A program made the translations under genes and the position numbers. Below the pieces are notes generated by a model. It made no database searches, was not told the origin of the DNA, and saw only the letters and a list, made by a program, of their open reading frames with translations. Below, one piece after another: positions 28,153-38,200 of a stretch of DNA of 64,000 nt. Numbering within the stretch: position 1 is the stretch's first letter; each line of letters opens with the position of its first letter. The stretch comes from Myxococcales bacterium (GTDB lineage: Bacteria; Myxococcota_A; Polyangia; Nannocystales; Nannocystaceae), in assembly GCA_020633295.1 (NCBI GenBank), contig JACKDW010000004.1:62001-126000 (forward strand), read 5' to 3'.

Positions 28153-28251
28153 CGGGCTCCGCTCGGGCTCCGCACGGGCTCCGCTCGGGCTCCGCTTGGA
28201 CACCGCTTGGACACCGCTCGGACACCACTCTGGCTCCACTCTGGCTCTTCA
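28153..28251. repeat. 11-bp minisatellite, nine copies, between divergent genes
   Basis: Nine consecutive 11-bp units fill 99 bp: cgggctccgct (three copies), cgggctccgca (one), tggacaccgct (two), then cggacaccact, ctggctccact and ctggctcttca. The units fall into two related types and decay towards the downstream end. CGTACGGGCG occurs just outside both ends (28136 and 28258). The array lies in the 215-bp divergent region between the nucleotidyltransferase and archaemetzincin genes, upstream of both start codons. Confidence 0.85.
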
Positions 28252-28297
28252 GACACCCGTACGGGCGCGCTGGCGCGCCGTGGTACAGTGGTTCGGT

Positions 28298-29368
28298 ATG
28301 CCCGGGCCGAGCCGCCGACACCGGCCTCGCGGCGCCGCGCTGGCGCTGCTGCTGCTGAGCTGCGCCTGCGAGCCGGCGGCGGCGGTCGCCGACGCGCCGG
28401 AGCGCGCGGCGAGGTCGGTGCGCTACGACGACGCGGAGGTGTTCGTGCCCCCGGGGCCGCAGGCGCGCCAGGCCGCGATCGGCCCGCTCGATCACCTCGC
28501 GCCCGAGCTGCGCGCGGCCTTCGTCGAGACGGCGCAGTTTCGGCCGCTGCAGCCGCCCGAGCCGGGGGATTGGCTGTACCGGGTGCGCGAGCGCGGGCAG
28601 ACCTTCGAGGCCTACGCGCGCTCGGACGCGAACCAGCCGGCCAAGCCGGGGGAGGGGCGCGACACGATCTACATCCTGCCGATCGGCAGCTTCCCCGACG
28701 GCTTCATCGTCGAGGAGGAGCGCGTGGTGCTGGTTCGCAGCCCGGCGCCCGAGGTGCTCGAGGACTACGCCGAGCGCTTCTTCGCGATGCCGGTCTCGGT
28801 GCTCGACCCGCTCCCGGCGGATGAGTTCGAGGTGCGGAGGAGGATCCGCCACGGTCGCGATCAGCTGTACGCGCCGGAGCTGCTGGAGCGCCTGGTCCCG
28901 CGCGTGCCGGCCGACGGCTTCGCCCTGATCGCGCTGACGAACGACGATCTGTTCGCCGAGGACGCGCAGGAGTTCTCCTTCGGCTACGCGTCGCTCACGG
29001 GCCGCGTGGGCGTCTACAGCTTCGCGCGCTACGACCCGCAGTTCAACGGCGAGGCGCGCGGGGCGTTCTTCCTCGACCTGATCCTGCGCCGCAGCCTGAA
29101 GATCATGGCGCACGAGCTCGGGCACATGTTCGGGCTCGAGCACTGCGTCCACTACGCGTGCGTGATGAACGGCGCGGCGGATCTCGTCGAGACCGATCGC
29201 GCGCCGCCGTTTCTGTGCCCCGTGTGCATGCGCAAGCTGCAGTTCGCGACGGGCTTCGATCCGGTCCCGCGCTATCGAGCCCTCGTCGAGTTCTACGAGG
29301 AGCGCGAGCTCGACGACGAGCAGCGCTGGCTCGCGGGGCGGCTCGCGTTCATCACCGGCGAGTACTGA
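28298..29368 (+). CDS. Lipoprotein archaemetzincin (M54 family zinc metalloprotease)
   Basis: The product is 356 residues. The ATG at 28298 opens a signal with HRPRGAALALLLLSCAC, so the protein is predicted to be lipid-anchored. The C-terminal half carries the archaemetzincin signature: HELGHMFGLEHC (His272, Glu273, His276, His282) followed by CVM and a second zinc site of CPVCMRKL, the Cys4-type arrangement unique to M54. The preceding domain (FALIALTNDDLFAEDAQEFS, VGVYSFARYD) is also typical. The N-terminal part (about 40-150) is less conserved. Archaemetzincins are usually small soluble proteins; a signal peptide is unusual. The function is proteolysis of unknown substrates, here outside the cytoplasm. 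Confidence 0.9.
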   Translation: MPGPSRRHRPRGAALALLLLSCACEPAAAVADAPERAARSVRYDDAEVFVPPGPQARQAAIGPLDHLAPELRAAFVETAQFRPLQPPEPGDWLYRVRERGQTFEAYARSDANQPAKPGEGRDTIYILPIGSFPDGFIVEEERVVLVRSPAPEVLEDYAERFFAMPVSVLDPLPADEFEVRRRIRHGRDQLYAPELLERLVPRVPADGFALIALTNDDLFAEDAQEFSFGYASLTGRVGVYSFARYDPQFNGEARGAFFLDLILRRSLKIMAHELGHMFGLEHCVHYACVMNGAADLVETDRAPPFLCPVCMRKLQFATGFDPVPRYRALVEFYEERELDDEQRWLAGRLAFITGEY

Positions 29369-29519
29369 GGGGCTCGCGCGCCGCCGTCGTGCACGCGCCC
29401 CGCGCTCGTCCCGAGTTGGATGAGGGCGGCGCGTCGTCCTCTCGGACCTGTCCCAACAGCGCTGTCTCTCTGTGCGGGCCGCCGCGCAGCCGGCTCCCCG
29501 CGACGCGCCGCCGGAGCGC

Positions 29520-31073
29520 CTAGCGTGATCGGAGCCGCAGCCCGCGGGGCACGAGCGCGCGCTCGAGCAGCTCGAACAGGCCCTGCACCAGCAGCGCGAG
29601 CGCGGCCGCCGGGATCGCGCCCTGCAGGATCAGCGAGGTGTCGGCGAGGCGGATGCCGGCGAGGATCGGTTGGCCGAAGCCGCCGGCGCCGACGAGCGCG
29701 CCCAGGGTCGCGGTGCCGACGTTGATGACCGCCGACGTCTTGACCCCCGAGAGCACGGACGGCGCGGCCATGGGCAGCTCGACGAGCCGCAGGCGCGCGC
29801 GCGCGGGCAGCCCGAGCGCGGCCGCGGCCTCGCGCAGGCGCGGGTCGATCGTCGTGAGGCCGGCGTGGGTCGAGCGCACGATCGGCAGCAGGCTGTACAG
29901 GAACAGCGCGACGATCGCCGGCGCCGCGCCGATGCCGAGCGGCGGGATCAGCACGACGAGCAGCGCGAGCGAGGGGATGGTCTGGACGACCCCGACGAGC
30001 GCGAGCACGACCTGCCCGACGCGCCGGCGCCGGGCCGCGACGACGCCGAGCGGGATCGCGACGAGCACGGCCGCGAGCAGCGAGACGCCGACGAGCGTGA
30101 GGTGCTCGACGGCGCGGCGGCGCAGGCGGGAGGCCACGGTCGGCGCGCGCAGCTCGACCCGCAGCCCCAGGCGCTCGTCGAGGAAGGACGCCGCGACGGC
30201 GGCCTCGGGCTCGCGCGCCCGCTGCACGCGGCCGTTGAGCGCGGCCATGGTCCCGTCATCGAGCTGTCCCTCGAGGCTGGTGAGCGCGCGCGTGAACGCG
30301 GGCGCGCGCCGCTCGAGGTCCGCGCGGTACAGCAGCACGGCGTCATAACGCGGGAACACGCCGCGGTCGTCCTCGAGCAGCGTCAGCCCGTGCGCGGCGA
30401 TCTGCGGGTCGGTGGAGTAGAAGTCGATGACGTCGAGCTCGCCCGCGAGCAGCCCGGCGTAGGCGAGGTCGTGGTCGAGCGTGCGCAGGCGGTCCGACGC
30501 GAACGCGAGGCCGTAGGCCGCGCGCACGACGGGCCAGCCGTCCTTGCGCTCGTAGAACTCCTCGGTGAGCCCGAGGCGCAGCTCCGCGTGATCGCGGAGA
30601 TCGGAGATCGTGCGCACGTCGAGCGCGCGCGCGCGCGCCCGCGTCAGCCCGAGCGCGTAGGTGTTGTTGAAGCCGAGCGGCGCGCTGAGGCGGAGGCCGA
30701 GCGGCTCGAGCGCGCGCGCGAGCTCGCGCGGGTCCTGCAGCTCGGGGCGCGCGAGCAGCTCGCGCGCGAGGGTGCCGGTGTACTCGGGGTAGATGTCGAG
30801 CTCGTCCGCGCGCAGCGCGTTCCACAAGATCCGCGTCCCGCCGAGCTCGCGCTGGTGAGCGGCGGGCGTGTCGTGGGCGCGCGCGAGCCCGACGAGCAGC
30901 TCGCCGAGGACCACGGACTCGGTGAACTTCTTCGAGCCCACCCGCACGACGTGCGCCGCGTCGCGCTCGCCGTCGGCGCTCGCGGCGGGCGCGGCGGCGG
31001 CGACCTGTACAAAGAGGAATATAAGGAGGAGCGCGAGCAGGGCCGCGCGGGCGCGCGTGCGGGCGCGCGTCAC
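29520..31073 (-). CDS. OpuB/ProU-type ABC transporter: binding domain fused to permease
   Basis: The product is 517 residues. The N-terminus has a hydrophobic segment (LLALLLIFLFVQVAAAAPAA) and then a glycine betaine/choline/carnitine-type binding domain (VRVGSKKFTESVVLGELLVG, GFNNTYALGLTRA, DEFY-like RLGLTEEFYERKDGWPV, about 40-305). The C-terminal half is a permease with about six membrane helices and the conserved cytoplasmic loop LREAAAALGLPARARLRLVE (about 320-510). Fusion of the binding and permease subunits is known in this family. It imports compatible solutes for osmoprotection. The start overlaps the end of the ATPase gene by 4 bp (ATGA), so the two are translationally coupled. Confidence 0.92.
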   Translation of the reverse strand: MTRARTRARAALLALLLIFLFVQVAAAAPAASADGERDAAHVVRVGSKKFTESVVLGELLVGLARAHDTPAAHQRELGGTRILWNALRADELDIYPEYTGTLARELLARPELQDPRELARALEPLGLRLSAPLGFNNTYALGLTRARARALDVRTISDLRDHAELRLGLTEEFYERKDGWPVVRAAYGLAFASDRLRTLDHDLAYAGLLAGELDVIDFYSTDPQIAAHGLTLLEDDRGVFPRYDAVLLYRADLERRAPAFTRALTSLEGQLDDGTMAALNGRVQRAREPEAAVAASFLDERLGLRVELRAPTVASRLRRRAVEHLTLVGVSLLAAVLVAIPLGVVAARRRRVGQVVLALVGVVQTIPSLALLVVLIPPLGIGAAPAIVALFLYSLLPIVRSTHAGLTTIDPRLREAAAALGLPARARLRLVELPMAAPSVLSGVKTSAVINVGTATLGALVGAGGFGQPILAGIRLADTSLILQGAIPAAALALLVQGLFELLERALVPRGLRLRSR

Positions 31074-31834
31074 GGGGCCTCCGGGGCGCGCGGGGGCGAG
31101 AGCGCGACGGTCCGCTGCGCGCTGACGAAGCGCGCGACGAAGTCGCTGCGCGGGCGCGCGATGAAGTCCGCGAGCGCGCCCTGCTGCACAATCGCGCCGC
31201 CCCGCAGCAGCACGATGTGCTCGGCGAAGTACGCGGCCTCGGCGAGGTCGTGCGTCACGAGCACGACGGTCTTGGCGAGCGATCGGAAGATGTCCCGAAG
31301 GTCTAGTTGAAGCTCCGCGCGGATCAGCGGGTCGAGCGCGCCGAGCGGCTCGTCGAGCAGCAGCGCGTCAGGGTCGAGCATAAGCGCGCGCATCAGCCCG
31401 ACGCGCTGACGTTGCCCTCCGGACAGCTCGGCGGGAAACCGGCCCAGGAGCTCGACGGGCAGGCGCGCGAGCGCGGCGAGCTCGAGCAGCCGGCGCTCGA
31501 TCGCGTCGTCGTCGTCGCCGCGCCAGCGCGCGACGAGCGTCACGTTGTCGCGCGCGGTGAGGTGCGGGAACAGGCCGCCCTCCTGGATCACGTAGCCGAC
31601 CCGCCGGCGCAGCGCGAGCGCGGCCGGGCCGCTGCGCTCGACCGGCGCGCCGTCGAACAGCACGCGCCCGCGGTCCGGTCCCCAGAGGCCGAGCATCAGG
31701 CGCAGGATCGTCGACTTCCCGGAGCCCGAGGGCCCGATCAGCGCGGTCGTCCGCCCGCGGCGCGTCACCAGGTCGACGCCGGCGAGCACGCGCGTCTCGC
31801 CGTGGAGCATCTCGACGCCGCGCAATTCGAACAC
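31070..31834 (-). CDS. ABC transporter ATPase, OpuBA-like
   Basis: The product is 254 residues. Walker A is IGPSGSGKST (about 33-42), the signature is AELSGGQRQRVGLMRA (about 135-150), Walker B DALLLDEPLGALDP (about 155-168), and the switch histidine is in VLVTHDLAEA. The family (quaternary amine transport) often has C-terminal CBS domains; these are absent here. It energises the fused binding-permease protein encoded directly downstream. It is the first gene of the operon; the ATG at 31834 is 451 bp from the divergent TPR gene. Confidence 0.93.
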   Translation of the reverse strand: MFELRGVEMLHGETRVLAGVDLVTRRGRTTALIGPSGSGKSTILRLMLGLWGPDRGRVLFDGAPVERSGPAALALRRRVGYVIQEGGLFPHLTARDNVTLVARWRGDDDDAIERRLLELAALARLPVELLGRFPAELSGGQRQRVGLMRALMLDPDALLLDEPLGALDPLIRAELQLDLRDIFRSLAKTVVLVTHDLAEAAYFAEHIVLLRGGAIVQQGALADFIARPRSDFVARFVSAQRTVALSPPRAPEAP

Positions 31835-32285
31835 GCGAGGGACTGTAGCGCGCCGATGTATTTGCAGGCGCTCGCGACGAGGCGCTGACGCGCGTGGGGC
31901 TGAGCTCGCGGCGCGCGCCCGAGAGTGCGATTCTGAGCCGATTATCGGGCACTGCGCGCCGCTGCGTCGGGCGCGGACGGGTCGCGAACGAGGACGTCAC
32001 GCGCGCCGTCACGGGCCGCGTTCGCGGAGATCGGCTCGCGCCGCGCGTGTCAGGCTCGCGACGTTTTCACGCGGCTCAGCTTCGCTCGCCTGTAGTTGTA
32101 CAAGCGACGTTGCGCGCTCGTGCGCGGCCGCGGCACGCGGCCCTCGACGCGCGCGCGGGCGGTTGTGGATGGGCCTGTGGACGAGCTTGTGGATAGGGTT
32201 GCGGATGCGGTTGTTGATATAGTTTCGCCTCGTCTGTGATGACGCGCCCCGCCGGGCGCGGCGTCTCGGCGCGGAGGATCTTCGA
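31835..32285. other. 451-bp divergent intergenic region
   Basis: Apart from a 12-bp repeat array at 32160-32219, nothing in this stretch looks coding. An imperfect inverted repeat AGTGC...GCACT flanks 31924-31953. The downstream end, next to the giant TPR gene, is AT-richer (gttgatatagtttcg) and is the likely promoter. No -35/-10 pair is convincing. Confidence 0.5.
32160..32219. repeat. 12-bp tandem repeat with TGTGGAT core
   Basis: Five units of 12 bp: cggttgtggatg, ggcctgtggacg, agcttgtggata, gggttgcggatg, cggttgttgata. The core TTGTGGATA is one base from a reversed DnaA box (TTATCCACA) in the third copy, and two mismatches away in others. The unit is about one helical turn. An AT-rich stretch follows. 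No replication gene is present, so an origin function is only a possibility. Confidence 0.8.
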
Positions 32286-35200
32286 ATGACGTCGAAGCGA
32301 GATCTTGGGCTCGAGCAGTCTTTTACCGCAGCGCTGAACGCGGCGCGGCGATCCCCGCAGAGCGACGACGCCTGGGACCACCTGGAGGACCTCGCGGACT
32401 CGCTCCAGCGTCCCGAGGAGGTCGGCGCGGTCTATCGCGAGGTGCTCAAGGAGGTCGCGGACAAGGAGCTGCGCGACCGCGTGGCCGAGCGGGCGGTGCA
32501 GTTCCACGAGGAGTGGTTCGGCGACAGCCCGTCGACGATCGCGTCGCTGCTGAGCGAGATCCTCGAGCGCGACCCCGACGCGCACTGGGCCTTCGACCGG
32601 ATCACCGTGGTGCTGACGGCCGCGGAGGAGTGGGAGGAGCTGCTCGGGGCCTACGACCGCGCGCTCACGGTCACGCGCGACGTCTCGCGCCGCCGTCAGC
32701 TGCTCAACGACGCGTCGCACGTCGCGCGTGACTTCGCGACGGCGCCCTCGCGCGCGGCCGACTACATGGTCGAGCTGATCGGCATGGAGCCGGGCAACGC
32801 GAAGCTCGAGACCTCGCTCGCGCGCCTGCTCGAGCGCCTGGCGCGGTGGGAGGACCTCATCAACCTGTGGCGCGGCAAGCTCGCGCGGCTGTCCCCGGTC
32901 GAGGCCCGCGACATGCGGGTGACGATCGCGCGCTGCTACATCGATCGCCTCAGCCAGCCCAAGGCCGCGCTCGCGGAGCTCTCGATCGTCGTCGAGGAGC
33001 TCGCGGGGCACCCGGCCTCGTGCGCCGAGCTCGAGCGGATCCTCGGCGACGAGCAGGCGGCCGCGCCGACGCGCCGCGAGGCGCTCTCGCTGCTGCGGAC
33101 CAACTACGACGCCGTGCAGAAGCCCCGCGACGTGGTGCGCGTGCTCGAGCGCGCGCTCTCGTTCGCCGCGGAGGCCGAGCAGCTCACGCTGCATCGCGAG
33201 CTCGGCTCGCGCCTCGCGATCCTCGGCGACGACGCCGACGCGATCGCGCACTACGCCGCGCTGCTGAAGATCGAGCCGTCCGACGCGGACGCGCGCAAGC
33301 AGCTGCGGCCGCTCGCGCGGCGCTCGGGCAACCACGACCAGCACGCGCGCGCGCTGATCGCCGCGGCCGACGGCGCCGACGACAAGGGCGAGGGCGGGCT
33401 CGCGGTCAGCCTGCTGCTCGAGGCGGCGCACCTGCACCGCGACCTGCTCGATGACGTCGAGACCGCGATCAACCTGTATCGCCGGGTGCTCGACTCGCCG
33501 GAGGCCGAGGTCACCGCGTCGCTGTCGGCGGGGCACATCCTCAACGAGCTGCTCTCGCTCGCGGGGCGCGACCAGGAGCGCCTGCCGGTGCTCGAGCGCC
33601 TCGCCCGGATCGAGCGCACGAAGGTGATCCGCAAGGCCGTGCTCGGCGAGGCCGCCCAGCTCGCGCGCAAGCTCGGCGACCTCGACCGCGCGCACCACGA
33701 CTGGAAGCGCCGCCTCGAGCTCGACGACCGCGACCTCGAGGCGCTCAACGCCGTGATCGAGCTGCTGGACGAGACCCAGCGGTGGGAGGCGCTGACGGTC
33801 GCGCTGCGGCGGCGCACCAACCAGGACGTCCCGCCTCAGCAGCGCCGCGCGGACCTCGTGCGCATCGCCGAGATCGAGGCCGACCGGATCGGGCGGCTCG
33901 AGACCGCGACGTCGACCTGGCTCGAGGTGCGCGACAGCTTCGGCGAGTCGCCGGACGTGATCGCGGCGCTCGACCGGCTGATGAGCGCGACCGAGAGCTG
34001 GGATGACCTCGCCGAGCTGCTCGAGGGCGCGGCCGGGCGCGGGCGCCTGCAGGCGGGCGCGCTGCTGACCCGCGTCGCCGACGTGTTCCGCAAGCACCTC
34101 GGCAAGCCCGATCGCGCGGCGTCGCTGTACGCGGAGGCGCTCGCGGTCGACCCGGCGAACGTCGGCGCGCGCGCCGGGATGCGCGAGCTGCTGCAGGTCG
34201 ACTCGTGCGCGCGCCGGGTCGGCGAGTCGCTGCTGCGCGCGTACACGGAGACGGACGACTGGAGCGAGATCCTCGCGATCGTCGAGCCGCGCCTGCGCGC
34301 GGCCGCCGACGACGAGGGCCGCGCGGCGATCCTGCGCGCGGCCGCGGCGATCTACGAGGAGCGCGCCGAGGACCTCGCGGGGGCGCACGCCGCGATCGCG
34401 CGCGCCTTCCCGCTCAGCCCCGGGGACCTGTTCCTCGAGTCAGAATTGAACAGGCTCGCGATGGTCAGCTGGGATCGGACCGCGGCGGCGTTCCACGACG
34501 CGGCCGCGCGCTCGAGCGACGCGCCGAGCCGCGCGGCGCACCTCAGCTTCGTCGAGGGCGGGCTGCGGGAGCGCGAGCTCGACGACGCGCGCGGGGCGAC
34601 CGACGCGTACAAGGCGGCCGCGAACAACGACTCGCAGCGCATCGAGTACCACGAGGCCGTCGCGCGCTGCGCCGCGAAGGCGTCGCGCTGGCGCGACGCG
34701 GCCGACGGCGCGCTGCACACGGTGCAGGCGCGCGGGCGCGTCGAGGGCGGCGTGATCGCGGACCTCGAGCAGGTCGCGGCCGCCGGCTTCGCGTACGCCG
34801 ACATCGCGGCGGCCTTCGAGGCCGCGCTGCTCGACCGCAACGGCTCGATGCGCTCGAAGCTGTCGTGGTCCGTGGAGATGAAGGTCTCGAGCTGGTACCG
34901 CGAGGCCGGGGACCTCGGCGGGGCCGAGCGCGCGGCCCGTCGCGCGGTGCAGCACGAGCCGACGCACGAGGACTCGCTGCGGATGCTCGCGTCGCTGCAG
35001 CGCGAGCTCAAGGCCGACGGCCTCGTCGACACGCTGCTGCGGCTCGACGAGCTCGCCGACCGGGCGCTCGACTCGCTGCGCGAGGCGGCCGAGGTCGCGC
35101 TCGCGGGGGCGAACCGCGGGCGCGCCCGCGAGACGCTGGTCCGCCTGTACCGCAAGTGCGCCCGCATGTGGGCGCGCGGCGAGCAGGCGAGCGGCGAGCA

Positions 35201-38200
35201 CCAGGCGCCGAGCTCGGCGCTGTGGGCCCTCGACCGCTTGGTCGAGCTGCACGAGCAGTCAGGATCCTTGGAGCAGGCGGTGCGGATCCTGCTCGACGGC
35301 GCGACGCTGCCCGTCGAGCCCGGGGTGTCGGCGGCGCTGCGCACCCGCGCGGCCGAGATGCTCGCGGGTCACGGCAAGCGCAACCGCGCGATCGACCTGT
35401 ACCTCGGGGTGCTCGCCGACGGCGGCGAGTCGCTCGAGGTGCTCGGCCGCGTGGCGACGCTGTGCGAGGAGGAGGGGCGCACGACCGAGCTGCTCGGGCT
35501 GCGCTTCAAGGAGCTCCAGCTGACCGACGACGAGGAGCGCCGGCTCGCGCTGCGGCTCGAGATCTCGGTGCTGACCGGCAGGCTCGAGGCCCGCCGCGGG
35601 CGCGTCGAGGTCCTGCACGAGAACCTGCGCGAGCGCCCGGGGCACGAGCCGTCGATCGCGGCCCTCGAGGCGCTGCTGACCGAGCGCGGGCGCTACAACG
35701 AGCTGACGACCGCGTTCGAGGAGCAGGCGGCGCTGCTGACCGAGGCCGGCGAGGCCGAGGCCGCCGCGGCGATCTGGACGCGCGCGGCGAAGCTGGCCGA
35801 GAAGTCGCTCGAGGACCTCGACCGCGCGATCACGGCCCACGAGCGCGCGGTCGCGCTGTCGCCCAAGCCGCGCTCGCTCGACGCGCTCGCGCGCCTGCTG
35901 CTCAAGCGGGACCGCGCGCGCGAGGCCAGCAAGTGGCTCGAGCAGCGGCTCTCGATCGCGACCGAGGCCGAGAACGTCGCGATCCGCCTCAAGCTCGCGC
36001 GCGCCTACGTGGCCGCCGAGATGACGGCTCCGGCCGCGGAGGCGCTCGAGGTCGCGTTCGAGAAGGCGCCGAAGAACGGCGAGGTGCGCAAGCTGCTGCT
36101 GCGCCTGTACCGGCAGCGCGAGTCCTGGGACAAGCTGGCCGACGCGCTGACGATCGCGTCGGGCTACGTCAGCGACGCCGACACGGTGCTGGCCTACGCG
36201 CGCGAGGCCGCCGACCTGTACCACGAGCGCCTGCACCGCCCGGAGCTCTCGATCCAGGTGCTCGAGCGCGCCGTGGCCCACGCGCCCGACGACCGCCGGC
36301 TCAAGACCATGCTCGCCGACGGCCTGCGGGCGGGCGGGCGGCTCGAGGAGGCGAAGGAGCTGCTCGAGGCGCTGATCGAGGACTTCGGCCGCCGGCGCTC
36401 GCCGGCGCGCGCCCAGGCGCACCTGCGGCTGGCGAAGGTCCTCAGCGGGCTCGGCAAGCCGGAGGAGACGATCAAGCAGCTCGAGACGGCGTCGCGCATG
36501 GCGGCCGGCGACGTGATCATCCTGCGCACGCTGGCCGAGCACGCCCGCGACGCCGGGCAGCTCGACCGCGCCGAGCGAGCCTACCGCACGCTGCTCGTCA
36601 ACGTCCGCCGCGGGCTGCAGTCGGGCAAGGAGGACCCCGAGGTCGGGCCGTGCGAGGTGCTGTTCGAGCTCAGCCGGATCGCGCGGGCGCACGGCGATGA
36701 CTACCGCGCCGACGAGCTCGTGCACTCGGCGCTCGAGGCCGTGGGCGAGAGCGAGTCGGAGCTCGGGCGCGTGAAGGACACGCTGCGCGAGCGCGGCGAG
36801 CACGAGCTGCTGCGGCGCGTGCTCGAGGTCCGCCTCGGGCAGGTCACGGGCAAGGGCCACGACCGCGCCGAGCTGCTCAGCGAGCTCGCGTCGGCGCTCG
36901 AGGGCGCGCTCGGGGAGCCCCAGCGCGCGCTCGAGGTCCGGCTCGAGGCGCTGGCGATGGAGCCGGCCTCGCCGCTGCGCTACGACCCGGCGCGCGAGCT
37001 CGCGGTGCGCCTCGGCGTGCTCGATCGCTACGTCGCGCTGCTCGAGGAGCTGCTCGAGGCGTCGCGCCGCGACACCGACGCGCACCAGCGCTGCGAGATC
37101 CTGCTGCGCCTCGCCGAGGTGTTCGAGAAGCACCATGAGGATTTCCTGAAGGCGACGCTGTACCTCGACCACGCCGAGGCGACCGGCGTGCGCAAGGTCG
37201 ACGTCTGGCGCGCGCAGGCGCGGGTCGCCGGCTCCGCCGGCAACAAGGAGCTGCAGGTCGCGCTGCTCGAGCAGCTCGTCAGCCTCGGCGCCGACCAGGC
37301 CGAGACCCGCGCGGACGCGCTGTACCGCATGGCCGAGGTGCACCTCGCCGGCGCCGAGACGATCCACGACGGCGTGATCTCGCTGTCGCAGGCGCTCGAC
37401 GACAGCCCGCACTACGAGCGCGCGGGGCTGATCCTGCGCCGCGCCTGCGAGACGCTGCCGCCGCACGACGAGCTGCTCGACCTGTACCAGGAGGTCGCGC
37501 GCAAGTCGGGCGATCAGGCGATGCTGCTGCACTTCCTCGAGCACCGCACCCAGCACCCCGGCGACGACGTCCGCGGCGCGCTGGACCTCGCGCGCGAGGG
37601 CGCCGCGCTCGCGGCCGAGCTCGTGGAGTACGACCGCGAGGAGGCGCTGATGCTGCGGGCGGTCGAGCTCGCGGGCGAGCTGCTCGAGGGCCCGGGGGCG
37701 GCCGACTGGGCGCTCGTCGGGCTCGCGCGGCGGCGCCACGAGGGCGGCGACACGGCGGGCGCGGTCAAGTGGCTGGGCGAGGCGATCGACGCCGCGGCCG
37801 CGACGGTGTCGGACGACGTGCTCGCGCTGGCGCGGCAGGTCGCCGAGCAGGCGGGCGGGCCGGGCGGCGACCTCACGCTCGCGGCCAAGCTGTACGAGCA
37901 CATGGTCGAGCGCGAGCCGACCAACCGCGCGACGTGGGAGCCGCTGGCGGGCATCTACCGCCAGCTCGGCGACATGGGGCGGCTCGAGCGACTGGTCGAC
38001 GAGACGCTCGACGGCCTGCAGGAGACCGAGGAGCGCAACGCGCTGCGCCTGCAGTTCGCGCGCGCGCTGCTCCGCGTCGAGGAGCGCGGCGACGACGCGG
38101 TCCGCGTGCTGAGCGACATCCTGCTCGAGGAGCCCGAGAACGCGGAGGCGCAGCGGCTGCTGGCGGCGCACCTCGAGCGCACCGGCGACACGCAGGGCCT

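Noticed and set aside
32160..32219. Replication origin
   Set aside because: Only one box is within one mismatch of the DnaA consensus, and no dnaA, dnaN or other replication genes are near. Kept only as a repeat.
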